Positions 12,969 to 23,451 of a stretch of 64,000 nucleotides of DNA are shown piece by piece. The DNA lies in assembly GCA_949358305.1 (NCBI GenBank), contig OX442314.1:34963608-35027607 (forward strand), written 5' to 3'. The stretch comes from Strigamia acuminata (lineage: Eukaryota; Arthropoda; Chilopoda; Geophilomorpha; Linotaeniidae). Position 1 is the first letter of the stretch. Each line of letters opens with the position of its first letter. The notes below the pieces were generated by a model that saw only the letters and a program-made list of their open reading frames with translations, was not told the DNA's origin and did not search any database. The position numbers and the translations under genes are program-made.

Positions 12969-15370
12969 CTGTTTAAATAAAAATAAAAATAATAAATTAG
13001 ATTCAATTTTGTACACATTAAAATCGCCAAAATATAGTCTACTTTTTTTTTTTACCGTTTATAATATCAAAATTTACTTTTTCATCCATTAAAATGGGCA
13101 AAATTTATATTTTTACCGTTTATAATATCAAAATTTAAAATGGGCAAAATTTACTTGTTAAGCGTTTTAAATCGCTTAAGATTTACTGTTTTATTAGTAA
13201 AGAGAGGAAGTTGCAGCTGTTCGGTGTGTTTCTGAGGTTCTTGTGGTCGCTGTTAGTGGACGAGGAAAGAGACAGACGTGCACACGTTGTTTTATTTTGC
13301 AGCATCCACGATGGGCGAGAGAGAGGGAGAGAACTCGTACTTGTTGCGCACTCTAGCGAGTAAATAGTGCAATAGTGAATAAAATAGTAAAAAGCTGAGT
13401 GAGGTGATGATCTGTGATCTTGGAGTGATGCTGAAAACGTCATATTCGTTACTTGTTCCAAGATTAACATGTAATTCAATGTTAAATGTAAGCCTACTTA
13501 TTTGTAGATGGAACAAAACAGTATATTATTATACATATAGGTATAGGTCTGTATGTATACAAGTACCCTGGTATATATAGTGTAGTCTATTTAAAGTTGT
13601 TGTGCGCAGACATGGTGCCATTTGTTCATGTGAGCTAGTCGTGTGCGGAGCTCGAGCGAGGCGAGGCGAGGCGAGGCGAGGCGAGGATCCGATCCATTTT
13701 AATCTCATTTACATTTGAATTGGTTTGTACTTTGATTTCGTTTAAAATTTCAGATGACATTTGATTTCTTTTTGTATTTGTATTTGATTTGGGATGGATG
13801 GATGGATTGATGAGTAAGCCTATTTGTGTTATCGGTTATCGGTAACTTAGGAGTTTGGCAGGTGCGGACCTCGCTCGCTCGCTCGGACGAGACGAGACAA
13901 GGTAATTTTCTCATTTATCGTGACTCTACTCGAGTGAATTCGGCCGTTGGTTAAGTTGTTTGAATTTGAATTTGAATTTTACATCAGATTTTGATGAATT
14001 GCGAGTTTATTTCTGCATGATTTTGATGAAATTCAAGTGAATTTCAAACGGTTTTTGTATTGTCAAAAAAAAATTTAGAAATTTGTCAAAAAAATATTTA
14101 GAAATTTGTCAAAAAAATTTTAGAAATTTTTTCAAAAAAAAATTTCGAAATTTGGTCAAAATTTATCAAAAAAAATGGGAATTTTTTCAAAATTTAGCAA
14201 AAAAAATGGGAATTTTTTCAAAATTTAGCAAAAAAATTGAGAATTTGGTTTGAAATTTACAAAAACCGTTTGAAATTCACATCAAACCAAATTCTCAATT
14301 TTTTTGCTAAATTTTGAAAAAATTCTCAATTTTTTGCTAAACTTTGAAAAAATCTCAATTTTTTTGCTGAATTTTGAAAAAAATCTCAATTTTTTTCTGA
14401 ATTTTGAAAAAAATTGAGATTTTTTGCTAAATTTTGAAAAAAATCTCAATTTTTTTGCTAAATTTTGAAAAAATCTCAATTTTTTTGCTGAATTTTGAAA
14501 AAAATTGAGATTTTTTGCTAAATTTTGAAAAAAATCTCAATTTTTTTGCTAAATTTTGAAAAAATCTCAATTTTTTTGCTGAATTTTGAAAAAAATTGAG
14601 ATTTTTTGCTAAATTTTGAAAAAAATCTCAATTTTTTTGCTAAATTTTGAAAAAATCTCAATTTTTTTGCTAAATTTTGAAAAAATCTCAATTCTTTTCT
14701 GAATTTTGAAAAAAATCTCAATTTTTTGCTAAATTTTGAAAAAAATCTCAATTTTTTTGCTGAATTTTGAAAAAAATCTCAATTTTTTTGCTGAATTTTG
14801 AAAAAAAATCTCAATTTTTTGCTAAATTTTGAAAAAAATCTCAATTTTTTTGCTAAATTTTGAAAAAATTCTAATTTTTTTTGCTAAATTTTGACCAAAT
14901 TTCTAAATTTTTTTTGACAAATTTCTAAATTTTTTTTGTGAAATTTTTAAATTTTGTTTTTGAAATTTTTAAATTTTTTTTGTGAAATTTCTAAAAAAAA
15001 TTTTCTCAAATTTCTACAATTATTTTTGTCAAGTTTCTACCAATCTTTGTCAAGTTTCTACCAATTTTTCCTCTCTTTACTGATTTATTTTTACTGTTAA
15101 AAGTTGTCAAAATTTATATTTTTACCGTTTAAAACCGCAAAAATATACTTTTTCATCTTTTAAAATCGCCAAAATAAACTTTTTCACCGCTTAAAATCGC
15201 CAAAACTTAATTTTTAAGTCAAGAGATGCATCGGAATAATGTGTTTACGATGAAGTTATTACAATAAAATGTCGAAAGGCCTATTTTAATTGTCATTTAA
15301 TTCATTTTAATTGCTGAACATGTCTTACAAATTATTTTTCTTTTAAAAATGCATAAATATAAAATTGTCA
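12969..15370. repeat. Spacer of unit 4: low-complexity and minisatellite DNA
   Basis: Same length and features as the unit 2 spacer: short (CTCG)n run near 13871-13884, extra A/T minisatellite repeat near 14191-14220, and the inverted A/T minisatellite to about 15005. No coding exon was seen. Confidence 0.8.
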
Positions 15371-16803
15371 TTAATAAATCTGAACTCTCGAATTCTCAAA
15401 ATCAACAACAACAATCTTTCCTTCCGGCGACACACAAACATCTGACGGACGATTAAACTCGCCAACCCCAGACCCATTCCCACCAAAAGCATGCAAGAAA
15501 CGTCCATTACTGTCGAATATTTGAATCCTGTGATTCTTACTGTCCACAACAACAACGTTCCCTTCGCCATCGACCGCAATCCCCGACGGTCTATTAAACT
15601 GACCGACATCTTCCCCCAAACTCCCAATTATCTTCGAGCACGTCGCCAAATCGGACATTAAAACATTGATGTAATGAAAATCAAAATCCGAGACCAAAAT
15701 CTCGTCGTCGTGAGTAAAACAAATGCCCCTCGGTGAATTGAAAATATGCGCCGAACAAACGCTCAAAAACTGACCGCTAAAATCGAACAACTGCACCCGA
15801 TGGTTGCGGCTATCGGCGACCAAAATCTGATGCGCCGAGTTCACAGCCACGTCCCACGGGTAATTCAACTGCCCATTACCCGTGCCCAGTGTCCCGAACG
15901 TGCGCACAAACTCCCCGCTCAGCGTAAACAGTTGAACGCGATGATTATCCTTGTCCACGACAATAATTCGGCAATATCGCTCGTCCACGGTCACTCCTAC
16001 CGGCAAATTGAATTGTCCTTCGTCCGAGCCGTGCGCGCCGAATTTGAACAAGAACTGGCCGTTGATGTTGAACACCTGCACTCTGTGGTTGCTTCGGTCC
16101 GCGACTATTATTCGACTCTCGGCGTCGCAGCACACGCCCCACGGCCTGCTGAACTCGCCGTCGCCGTCGCCTTTGAGGCCGAACACGGCCACCGGGCTGA
16201 TAATTTTGGTCAGGTCGCGAACGTGCACGTGGACGGTCAGTGGGCTGTTTGCGACGTGTTGGTTGAGGATTTTCACCGATATGTTGATCGTCCCGACGCT
16301 GGTGGGGATGTATCTGACGAGGAATTTGGTTCTGTGGCCATCTTGAGGGATTAGATGGAAATTGTCGACTTTGTCGCATTGGATGCTCACGAAGCTTTGG
16401 TCGAGCGGCGTGGGTTCGTTGGAGACGTCTCGGACGTGGATCGTGAAGGTTGAGAATTGGTTAATGACTGATTTGTTGGTTTCTTGGTTCATTACGAGGC
16501 AGAGTGGGGGATACGGGAATGAGAGTGTCGTGCCGTCGGGGTGGTTGATGAACGGCAGGCGACGTTGGTTATGGTTGGTGGTCGGCTGGCGGGGTTGCTT
16601 GATGAACGGAAAGAGTTTTTGCACGAGTTGGTTGATGAGCGGTCGGAGTTGTCGCACGAATTGCTCGATGTGATGCTTGCTGTTGTAGATGTCGACTACT
16701 ACTTCGGAGCGGTCTAGGAGTGTCTTGCAGGTGACGTATTTTTGAATTATCATGTAGACGTATGGTAGTATGTCGTCGCATATGTGAAATTTCAAAGGAC
16801 TAT
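15371..16803 (-). CDS. wech: Wech/LIN-41-like terminal exon, copy 5 (nearest to the B-box exon)
   Basis: Filamin plus NHL terminal exon adjacent to the B-box exon at 17987-18470. That exon ends with one spare base (G) before a GTAATT donor. This exon starts with two spare bases (AT) after a TTTAAACAG acceptor, which completes an Asp codon. Joined, they give a protein of about 638 aa: B-box (about residues 51-81), a partial second zinc-binding segment, a short linker, filamin repeat and six NHL repeats. This is the domain order of Drosophila Wech and of LIN-41/TRIM71 without the RING. By family knowledge it is a post-transcriptional repressor that binds mRNA hairpins through the NHL propeller; in flies Wech also links integrins to the cytoskeleton. 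The symbol is a family-level call, and an ortholog under the name lin-41 is the same idea. Confidence 0.85.
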
Positions 16804-17986
16804 CTGTTTAAATAAAAATAAAAATAATAAATTAGATTCAATTTTGTACACATTAAAATCGCCAAAATATAGTCTACTTTTTTTTTTTACCGTTTATAAT
16901 ATCAAAATTTACTTTTCATCCATTAAAATTGCCAAAATTTACTTCTTAAGCGTTTAAAATCGCCACAATTTTCTTCTTAGCAGTTTAAAATCACCAAAAT
17001 TTACTTTTTCACCGCTTAAAATACCAAAATAAACTTTTTCACCGCTTAAAATACCAAAATAAACTTTTTCACTGCTTAAAATACCAAAATAAACTTTTTC
17101 ACCGCTTAAAATTACCAAAATAAACTTTTTCACCGCTTAAAATACCAAAATAAACTTTTTCACCGCTTAAAATACCAAAATAAACTTTTTCACTGCTTAA
17201 AATACCAAAATAAACTTTTTCACCGCTTAAAATACCAAAATAAACTTTTTCACTGCTTAAAATACCAAAATAAACTTTTTCACCGCTTAAAATTACCAAA
17301 ATAAACTTTTTCACCGCTTAAAATCACCAAAATAAACTTTTTCTCCGCTTAAAATACCAAAATAAACTTTTTCACCGCTTAAAATACCAAAATAAACTTT
17401 TTCTCCGCTTAAAATCGCCAAAATTTACTTTTTAAGCGTTTAAAATCGCCAAAATTTTCTTCTTAACAGTTTAAAATCACCGAAATTTACTTTTTCACCG
17501 CTTAAAATCACCCAAATACACTTTTTCCCCGCTTAAAATCGCCAAAATTTACTTTTTCACTGTTTAAAATCGCCAAAACACACTTTTTCACCGCTTAAAA
17601 TCGCCAAAATAAACTTTTTCACTGCTTAAAATACCAAAATAAACTTTTTCTCCGCTTAAAATCGCCAAAATTTACTTTTTAAGCGTTTAAAATCGCCAAA
17701 ATTTTCTTCTTAACAGTTTAAAATCACCGAAATTTACTTTTTCACCGCTTAAAATCACCCAAATACACTTTTTCCCCGCTTAAAATCGCCAAAATTTACT
17801 TTTTCACTGCTTAAAATCGCCAAAACACACTTTTTCACCGCTTAAAATCGCCAAAACGTATATTTTTACCGTTTAAAACCACAAAAATTTACATTTCTAC
17901 GGTCTAAAATCGCCAAAATCCAACATTTTTTAAACCTTAAAATCCACAAAATAAACAAAAAATTCCACGTAAATAACAATAATTAC
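16804..17986. repeat. 30-bp minisatellite in the intron between B-box exon and NHL exon 5
   Basis: The intron from the donor at 17986 to the acceptor at 16804 (minus strand) consists almost wholly of about 30 copies of a 30-31 bp repeat with the core 'CCGCTTAAAATACCAAAAT' followed by AAACTTTTT-type sequence. Related sequence is scattered in every unit spacer, so this intron is the probable source of the spacer repeats. Confidence 0.85.
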
Positions 17987-18470
17987 CTTGATAAACTCGA
18001 CTGATATGCGTAATCAACCACAAAATGAAATCCTTCGCGTAGTTTAAATGTTGTTTAGCCTCGTTTCGACCTTCGTTCTTGAGGATCCTGATCTTACTCG
18101 ACACATGATTGGACATTTTACAATAAGAACTCATATAACGCTTGCAAATCTCGCAGAAGAAAAGACTCTCTTCGTACACCGGCCCGTAGAAATTCGTCGA
18201 CAATTCCACGGTGAAACAGTTCATTCTGTGCTGTTCTATGCACACTCCGCACACGAGAACGTCGTTGCAATCCCGACATCTCGCCACTGCCGTATTTCTC
18301 TGCCTGCAGTTGCAGCGCTCGTCCACTTCGGGGATGCACTGGAACAATGGGTGATGATAACGGTACTGGGTGACTTCCTGGACATAACTTTGACTCAAGT
18401 ACTGATCCCAGTCATACAGAAAACAAATTAGACGTTTGTCTTTGGAATTGGATTCCAAAGCAAAAGCCAT
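17987..18470 (-). CDS. wech: Wech/LIN-41-like 5' exon with B-box zinc finger
   Basis: ATG at 18470 (context ACAAAATGG), 161 codons plus one base, then a GTAATT donor at 17986. Cysteines at residues 53, 55, 65, 68, 74 and 77 with His81 form a B-box type 1 zinc finger. A second, incomplete set (Cys106, Cys109, Cys117, His122) looks like a vestigial B-box 2. No RING finger precedes it, as in Drosophila Wech and unlike vertebrate TRIM71. The last ~35 residues may start the coiled coil. The exon splices in phase with each of the five downstream terminal exons. Without the splice the frame runs only 16 more residues, all intron-coded. It is the only B-box exon in the window. Confidence 0.85.
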
Positions 18471-18953
18471 TTTGTCTTCACTGTTCTGGGATGCTTGGCG
18501 ATTGATTCCGTGAATGAAAGTGTTTTGTTTTGTTCAGTTTATGTTCATTGGTTTAAATGCTGGAGGATTATGTTCACGTGATAGACGTGACTAGGTCGTC
18601 TCGAGGGGGGGTCAAGGAACGTCTTAGTAACTAATGAGTCAGTGATATGTTTAGGGACCAATGTTCGTGGGAAACAATTACGGTGCCAGTAGTTTATTTA
18701 GAATCAGAAAATATAGAAATTTTGATCAATTTGTTGCAATTATTTAATTATTGGAAATATTTTGTGGACTTGGCACATTCTGGGTCAGCGGGGGGCCTTC
18801 CGGGGGCCCGGCGGGGCCCCCTTTGTTCAGAGTTTGGAGAAATTCGGAGAATGGTCATTTCAGCTTGGTTTTGGCGGGACTGGGCTGTTTGAAACATTTT
18901 TTTAGCGATTAAATTTTAAAAATTATTTATGGGGTCTCACAGAAGGATCCGCC
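18471..18953. other. Intergenic region between divergent genes
   Basis: Nothing clearly coding. It is the probable shared promoter zone of the Wech-like gene (minus) and the small gene beginning at 18954 (plus). A GC-rich inverted repeat lies at about 18790-18825 (GGGGCCC and GGGCCCC blocks). No certain TATA element was found. Confidence 0.4.
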
Positions 18954-20177
18954 ATGTTGTTAATGTACGCCACTACGCATAAATTGATGGTAATCGCATG
19001 GAAAAAAAATTTTGGTTAAAGAATTTTAGCGATTTTCTTGAAAACAGTCTTTATTTAATCAAGGAGTTTAATTAATTTATTTAATCAACTCCTATTTAAT
19101 GAAGCCAAAAGTTTTACTTGTTCGTCGTCGCGAGCGCTCGAATCGCTTTACTCGTAGTTATTTTACACTACGAAATATTAATAATTAATAATATTATTAT
19201 TATTAAATTATTATTAATATTATTAATTAATTGTTTGATTAATTATATATTTATTAATTATTTAATGTTTTACTATTTCTGTGCTCTGATACTCTCGTGG
19301 TAATGATGTAGAGGATGTTTGTTAATTATTAGTCCCCGTTTATTGTTACGATAAAGTTGAAAATTGTGTACAATAAGAGCTCACATGCAAAGGAATTGTT
19401 TTCTACAAATAAAATCAAAATAAATGAAAGCCAGCAGCTGTTTGGAACTTTAATTCCAGTCTTAATGGCTGGATTATCAACGTTTGATATGTGCTGGGCA
19501 TTCACTTCTAATCTAGAAGGAGTGAAAACCCTATTTTTCAATCTCGGTTTAGTGGACGACAAAAAGGAGAAGGAAATGCAATTGAAGCTCGTTGATAAGC
19601 CAACGATTCCAGCCAAACACGAAGCGATTCCAACACCTAGGATTCGGAATGTTGTCAATGTTTCTCGCACACTCCCGGCGTACGGTAGTAAGAGAGTAGA
19701 GGAACTTACTAGACGGACAAGTAGATTACCGTTCAGAAGAAATTGTTTCAGAAAGGAGAAACCCAAAAAGGAAAACGCCGGCAAAAGCAAAACGTTGCCG
19801 AGAAATTTGGGCGCCGAAGCAAAGGTTTTTTATTTTTTATTTATTTATTTCTTTTCTTTTTCAAAAATCGTTTTATTTAGTTTAATTTATTTTAAATTTT
19901 ATTTTTATTTTAGAAAATTTTAAGTGAGCCTAAAAGTATTCTTAAAAAACCGTCTACATCCGGGGATCACGCCTTTGAGGCGGAACCTAGTTGGAGCGTC
20001 GTGGAGAAAAGCGAGAAGACGACGGCGGAAGAGGAAATTAACAGAAATGCAAATGCTGAAGGAGTTGCAATTTCAATGCCTAATAAAATCGTTTTTTTGA
20101 GAATTGACGATCTTCATATTTTTCGGCCGGGCGAAACCAGGGAGTTGGTTTCTAATCCTAGCAATATTAGTTTGTGA
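18954..20177 (+). CDS. Spliced gene of unknown function (263 aa)
   Basis: Proposed exons 18954-18989, 19333-19824 and 19914-20177: 792 bases, all junctions phase 0, GT-AG ends. The ATG has a good context (GCCATGT after CCGCC). Exons 2 and 3 are the firm part: open frames joined by a donor after 'GCAAAG' and a T-rich acceptor, ending at TGA. Exon 1 is less certain. The protein is lysine- and arginine-rich, with a basic segment in the middle (around residues 115-165) that could be a nuclear localisation signal and an 'SILKKP' motif in exon 3. No domain is recognised. Neighbours are Wech-like (divergent) and a Gypsy remnant, and neither suggests a role. The hypothetical minus-strand frames here are less protein-like. 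Confidence 0.5.
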
Positions 20178-20689
20178 TTGTTTTTCCTTTTTGTTAAAAT
20201 TTCTGTTTTATATATTTCCTGTATATCTTATTTTCCTATAGTTGAATGGCTTTTAAACAATTTTTCGAGTTATTCCATCTAACTGAAAATTTATTAAAAT
20301 ATTGCTGGCACAAACATCTCACATTTATTTCAAATTTCAAACCCAATTTTTATTATTTTTTATATCACAAATTAAAAAAATATTTAATTTACAGGTGAAA
20401 TACTTAAAAAATAAAAACAATTATTACTCGTACATTAATGTAATGTAGTGGAATGAGAATTCACGTCTTTTTAAGCCCGCATTGACTCGTTTAAAAAAAA
20501 ATACTCTTATAATAAATTACTGCAATTTAAAATCCTTAACCAATCCATCCACGTAATCTGCCAAATAAAATAAAATAAATTATTAAAAGTCAACATTCGT
20601 ACCTGGAATTTCCCTATACCCATCATTACCTGCGACAAAGTTTCTTTTTCCGCTCCCACACCCGGTTCCCTGGGACGCCGGACCAATCG
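20178..20689. other. Intergenic AT-rich DNA
   Basis: 3' flank of the small gene with several A/T-rich stretches and possible ATTAAA signals. Nothing else supported. Short minus-strand open pieces at 20520-20690 could be the degraded end of the Gypsy remnant. Confidence 0.4.
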
Positions 20690-22790
20690 GCAACTGTGAA
20701 TTTGTGAGTGTTCGGACGAATGTTGGGGTTCACTCTGGTGACTAGATGTTCCATCCCCAATGCTTGCACTACCGGCAAAAAATGCAGCTTCGGTTTGCTC
20801 CCGAATCCAGATTGGTCATGATGCTCCCGTTTTCCGTCACAATTTCCATTGTTGTCATATTTTCCAGAATTTCATCTTCCGGTATTATTACCTTAAAAGC
20901 TCTAACTCTGATTGGTTCTGACGGAAGTTTGGTCATTTCCTCAAAATACTTCTCCACGTCTGTCCATGTGCATGGGGCTTCCATCACGTGAGCTTCTACA
21001 GTTGGTTCATTTTCAAATCAATCTTTCACTTTCGCCCAAAATACTAAAGCTTCATTTTCTTCTACAAGTTTTACTTCCTTTAGCACCTCGTAGACCTTTT
21101 CCTTGAAGAAAGATTCGTCTGCCTGTATTGCTTCTTCAATTTTAGTCAAGAGTGATAATTCTGTCGGTGGAAACTGTACTCCAACAATTTGACCTTTCTT
21201 AATCGTGTAAATTATTTCACCTTTCTTCTTCATAGTTCCTATGGCTTCTGGAGGGGTTAAAATTAAGTCCAGTGGAGCTAATCGAATTGGTGTGGCTTGC
21301 ACATCTTCCGACTGACAATCTTCGTTTGTTACGGCCATTTACGAATTTTCTGTAGGCGCGAGCTCCTCTGACCGTACAGGACCCGCGCTTACATGTTTTT
21401 TAGGCATTCCGTCAGCATCCGGATTGCCTTCCTCATGTCTTCCTTGGATACAGCCTTGGCTGGCTGTAGACATTGTCTTGCCCAGTGTCCCATCTGTCCA
21501 CAGTTGTGGCAAGGTGAAGTTTCTGATGTTAACTTGACTCGAGGTGTTGCCTCCGTTGCTTCTTCTGCTTTGGCGTCCGTTTTTGTGGCTGTTTCGTTTC
21601 TGCTGCCGGTTTAGTAGGCTCGGACGTAACTGACGTCACCATTTCCTGTGGGACTTTCCTCAAATCGACCACTGCAGTTCCTTTACTCGTCGTCTGTACG
21701 TTTGGTGTGGATTTTTGCTGCGTAGGCGGTTGATACTTCGGTGCAGTAGTGTTACTTTTCGTAAAAAATGCTTGGGCTGCTTCCTTCAAGTCATCTATGT
21801 CCTGTTGAGTAGGTAAATGCATTTCATAGATGGTGTGGCCGGTAGCTTGTCCCTCCTCATCTACGTCATGTACCCATTTTGCTGAAGGCGTCATATTGGA
21901 ACTCGAGGTGGTGGATGTGGATGTGACGCTCCGGAACCTCTGGCCGGGATTACTTTCGTCTCTTTTTGATTTACTGGGAACCTGGAGTGTGGCTGCATCA
22001 TTTTTGGGTTTGCTCTTGTAAATTCCAATTGTTGTTTGAGGAAATCTTTACGAGCTTCTTGTTCCATTAATGGCAGATACATCAAGAACGTCTCGTCAAT
22101 TCTATCCTGGTTGTCCCTCATAAACTGCGCTAATTTTTTGAATGAACTCTCTACCGGCACTTCCCCCACTTCGATTTTGTTCATTTTGATGTCGCAACTG
22201 ATCTTCATTTCGATTTCTTTCGTCACGTTGACTCATTTTGCGAAGTTTTCGTTGTTCTTCTTCAAGTTCTGGTGAATAATCTCTTTTTTTATGGAATTGT
22301 GATTCTCTATTTCGTCCACGTTCTGGTGAGTACTTCCGTTTATCACGATTTTCTTCGAATTGTGTAGTGAAAGTAATCCCTTTATCTTCATCTGAATTGT
22401 CCAGGTCAGATTTTCTTTCTCTATGTGCGTCAGGTTGTTTTCTATTTTGTTCTTTGTTTGTGGAAGTTCCTTGTCGCTCCGTGTTTTGGGATTTTGGATA
22501 TTGTTTCCTATAATCGATTACTTCTGGTTCCGACTTTTTTCCCCATCTTGGAGAATCTTCCGGATTCGATTTCTTGTCCCTTTTCAGTTCTTGTTTTTCC
22601 GGAGTTTTCCCAGTTCCATGCTCTTGGTTTCGCTGGTCAATGACGTTCAACAAAGTCTTATTTCGCGTAGGTGAAGTTGTTGCTGTTTTGTCGTGTTTTG
22701 GATTCAATCCATCCTTTTCCCCCCTTTTGAGGCGAGGTTCCCGACAATTCTTCAGTCGCAATTCCGCCACTACCCTGACGTGTTTGGGAA
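20690..22790 (-). pseudogene. Decayed Ty3/Gypsy gag-protease fragment
   Basis: Minus-strand remnant in at least four broken frames. The first part (about 22770-22102) is a charged, Arg/Lys/Glu/Asp-rich Gag-like region. It is followed by a Gln/Pro/Thr-rich stretch, a CX2CX4HX4C zinc knuckle at 21470-21511, and a short spacer. An aspartic protease start follows with the Asp-Ser-Gly-Ala signature at about 20795-20806. After the protease start the frame breaks and no RT is present. The region around the protease closely resembles the second remnant at 56526-56993 and, less closely, the intact element at 30084-42381, so all belong to one broad Gypsy lineage. No LTRs or TSD were found. Confidence 0.75.
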
Positions 22791-22818
22791 TAGTGTACTT
22801 GCGCCAGATATTTTAATT

Positions 22819-23066
22819 CACGGCTTTGGCGGTGTCTCCGGGTTGCAAGCGGGCGGCTTCCAGCCACACGTCTTCCGACTTCGGACACACTTGGCACGCC
22901 CTCATGATCAAATTTCGGGCCGTTTGCATCTTTCCCATCAACTCTTCGAGACGTGCCGACGCGATCCAAGCCGGAGCGTGATTCGGATTCGTTTCCCTCA
23001 CCGACTTCAAGAGCAGCCGCGCTTTCTTTACGTCACTTACGTCGCCGCCCTGAGTGGGAATCATAC
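22819..23066 (-). pseudogene. PRPF6: PRPF6 (U5 snRNP Prp6) exon fragment
   Basis: About 83 codons closely match the conserved block of pre-mRNA splicing factor PRPF6/Prp6, including '[15 protein letters not shown]', '[11 protein letters not shown]' and '[19 protein letters not shown]'. This is the start of the HAT-repeat region, which in the full ~940 aa protein scaffolds the U4/U6.U5 tri-snRNP. No other PRPF6 exon is visible: upstream lies the RNF123 promoter and downstream the Gypsy remnant begins within about 10 bases. The similarity fades at both ends without good splice sites. It is most simply a stranded fragment, cut or captured by the transposon, not a working gene. Confidence 0.8.
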
Positions 23067-23130
23067 AGATTATAATCCTCGCGTTTACACCTGGCGATAG
23101 AAAGCACAAACAAACATTCAATTCCAACAA

Positions 23131-23451
23131 TTTCCTTTTGGGACTTCTAAATTTAAAATTCCGTTTTTTAAATAAAAAAATCTGTTTAAATTGAAAATAT
23201 ATCTTTTAAGGAAAAATAAAGGTAAAAGATTCATTATTCACGTACAAAATTGCATCGTTTTTCATGTCTAACGAACAAATTGGTAACAAATAGGGTGTCA
23301 CGCTTGGAAACTGGCGCTGTTGTTCATTTTTTGTTTGCTTTGTTACATCATATTAGAACTGAAGACGCAAATGCCTTAGAATAAATTCAATTTAATATTT
23401 TACTGGAGGAATATTTATTATTTGTACATAGCTGATCAGAAACGAATATAA
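23131..23451. promoter_or_regulatory. Probable RNF123 upstream region
   Basis: About 320 bases of AT-rich DNA between the PRPF6 fragment and the RNF123 start codon. No certain TATA box or initiator. The 'GAATATAAATGG' context around the start codon is compatible with translation initiation. Confidence 0.4.

Larger units (their letters stand above)
1..16987. repeat. Tandem array of five ~3.8 kb units, each carrying a Wech/LIN-41-like terminal exon
   Basis: Units begin at 1, 3730, 7565, 11416 and 15251. The first four are 3729, 3835, 3851 and 3835 bp long; the fifth is cut after about 1.74 kb and passes into a 30-bp minisatellite. Unit identity is nearly complete. The differences are microsatellite lengths, a ~106 bp segment present in units 1 and 5 but missing from 2-4, one extra AT-rich minisatellite repeat in units 2 and 4, and a single coding change in unit 2. 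The window starts inside a unit, so the array probably continues to the left. Near-identity implies very recent duplication or ongoing homogenisation. Confidence 0.95.

Noticed and set aside
17099-17314. 71-codon frame of repeated 'KVYFGILSSE' type
   Set aside because: It is a translation of the 30-bp intronic minisatellite, whose repeat length is a multiple of three.
20520-20690. Possible two-exon C-terminal end of a host gene on the minus strand
   Set aside because: Open pieces with a donor-like GTACGA and a T-rich acceptor exist. The sequence matches no known protein, and parts resemble a degraded protease end of the Gypsy remnant.
22102-22770. Arg/Glu/Asp-rich frame as a host SR-type splicing protein, given the adjacent PRPF6 piece
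   Set aside because: The frame continues through shifts into a zinc knuckle and retroviral protease, so it is Gag.
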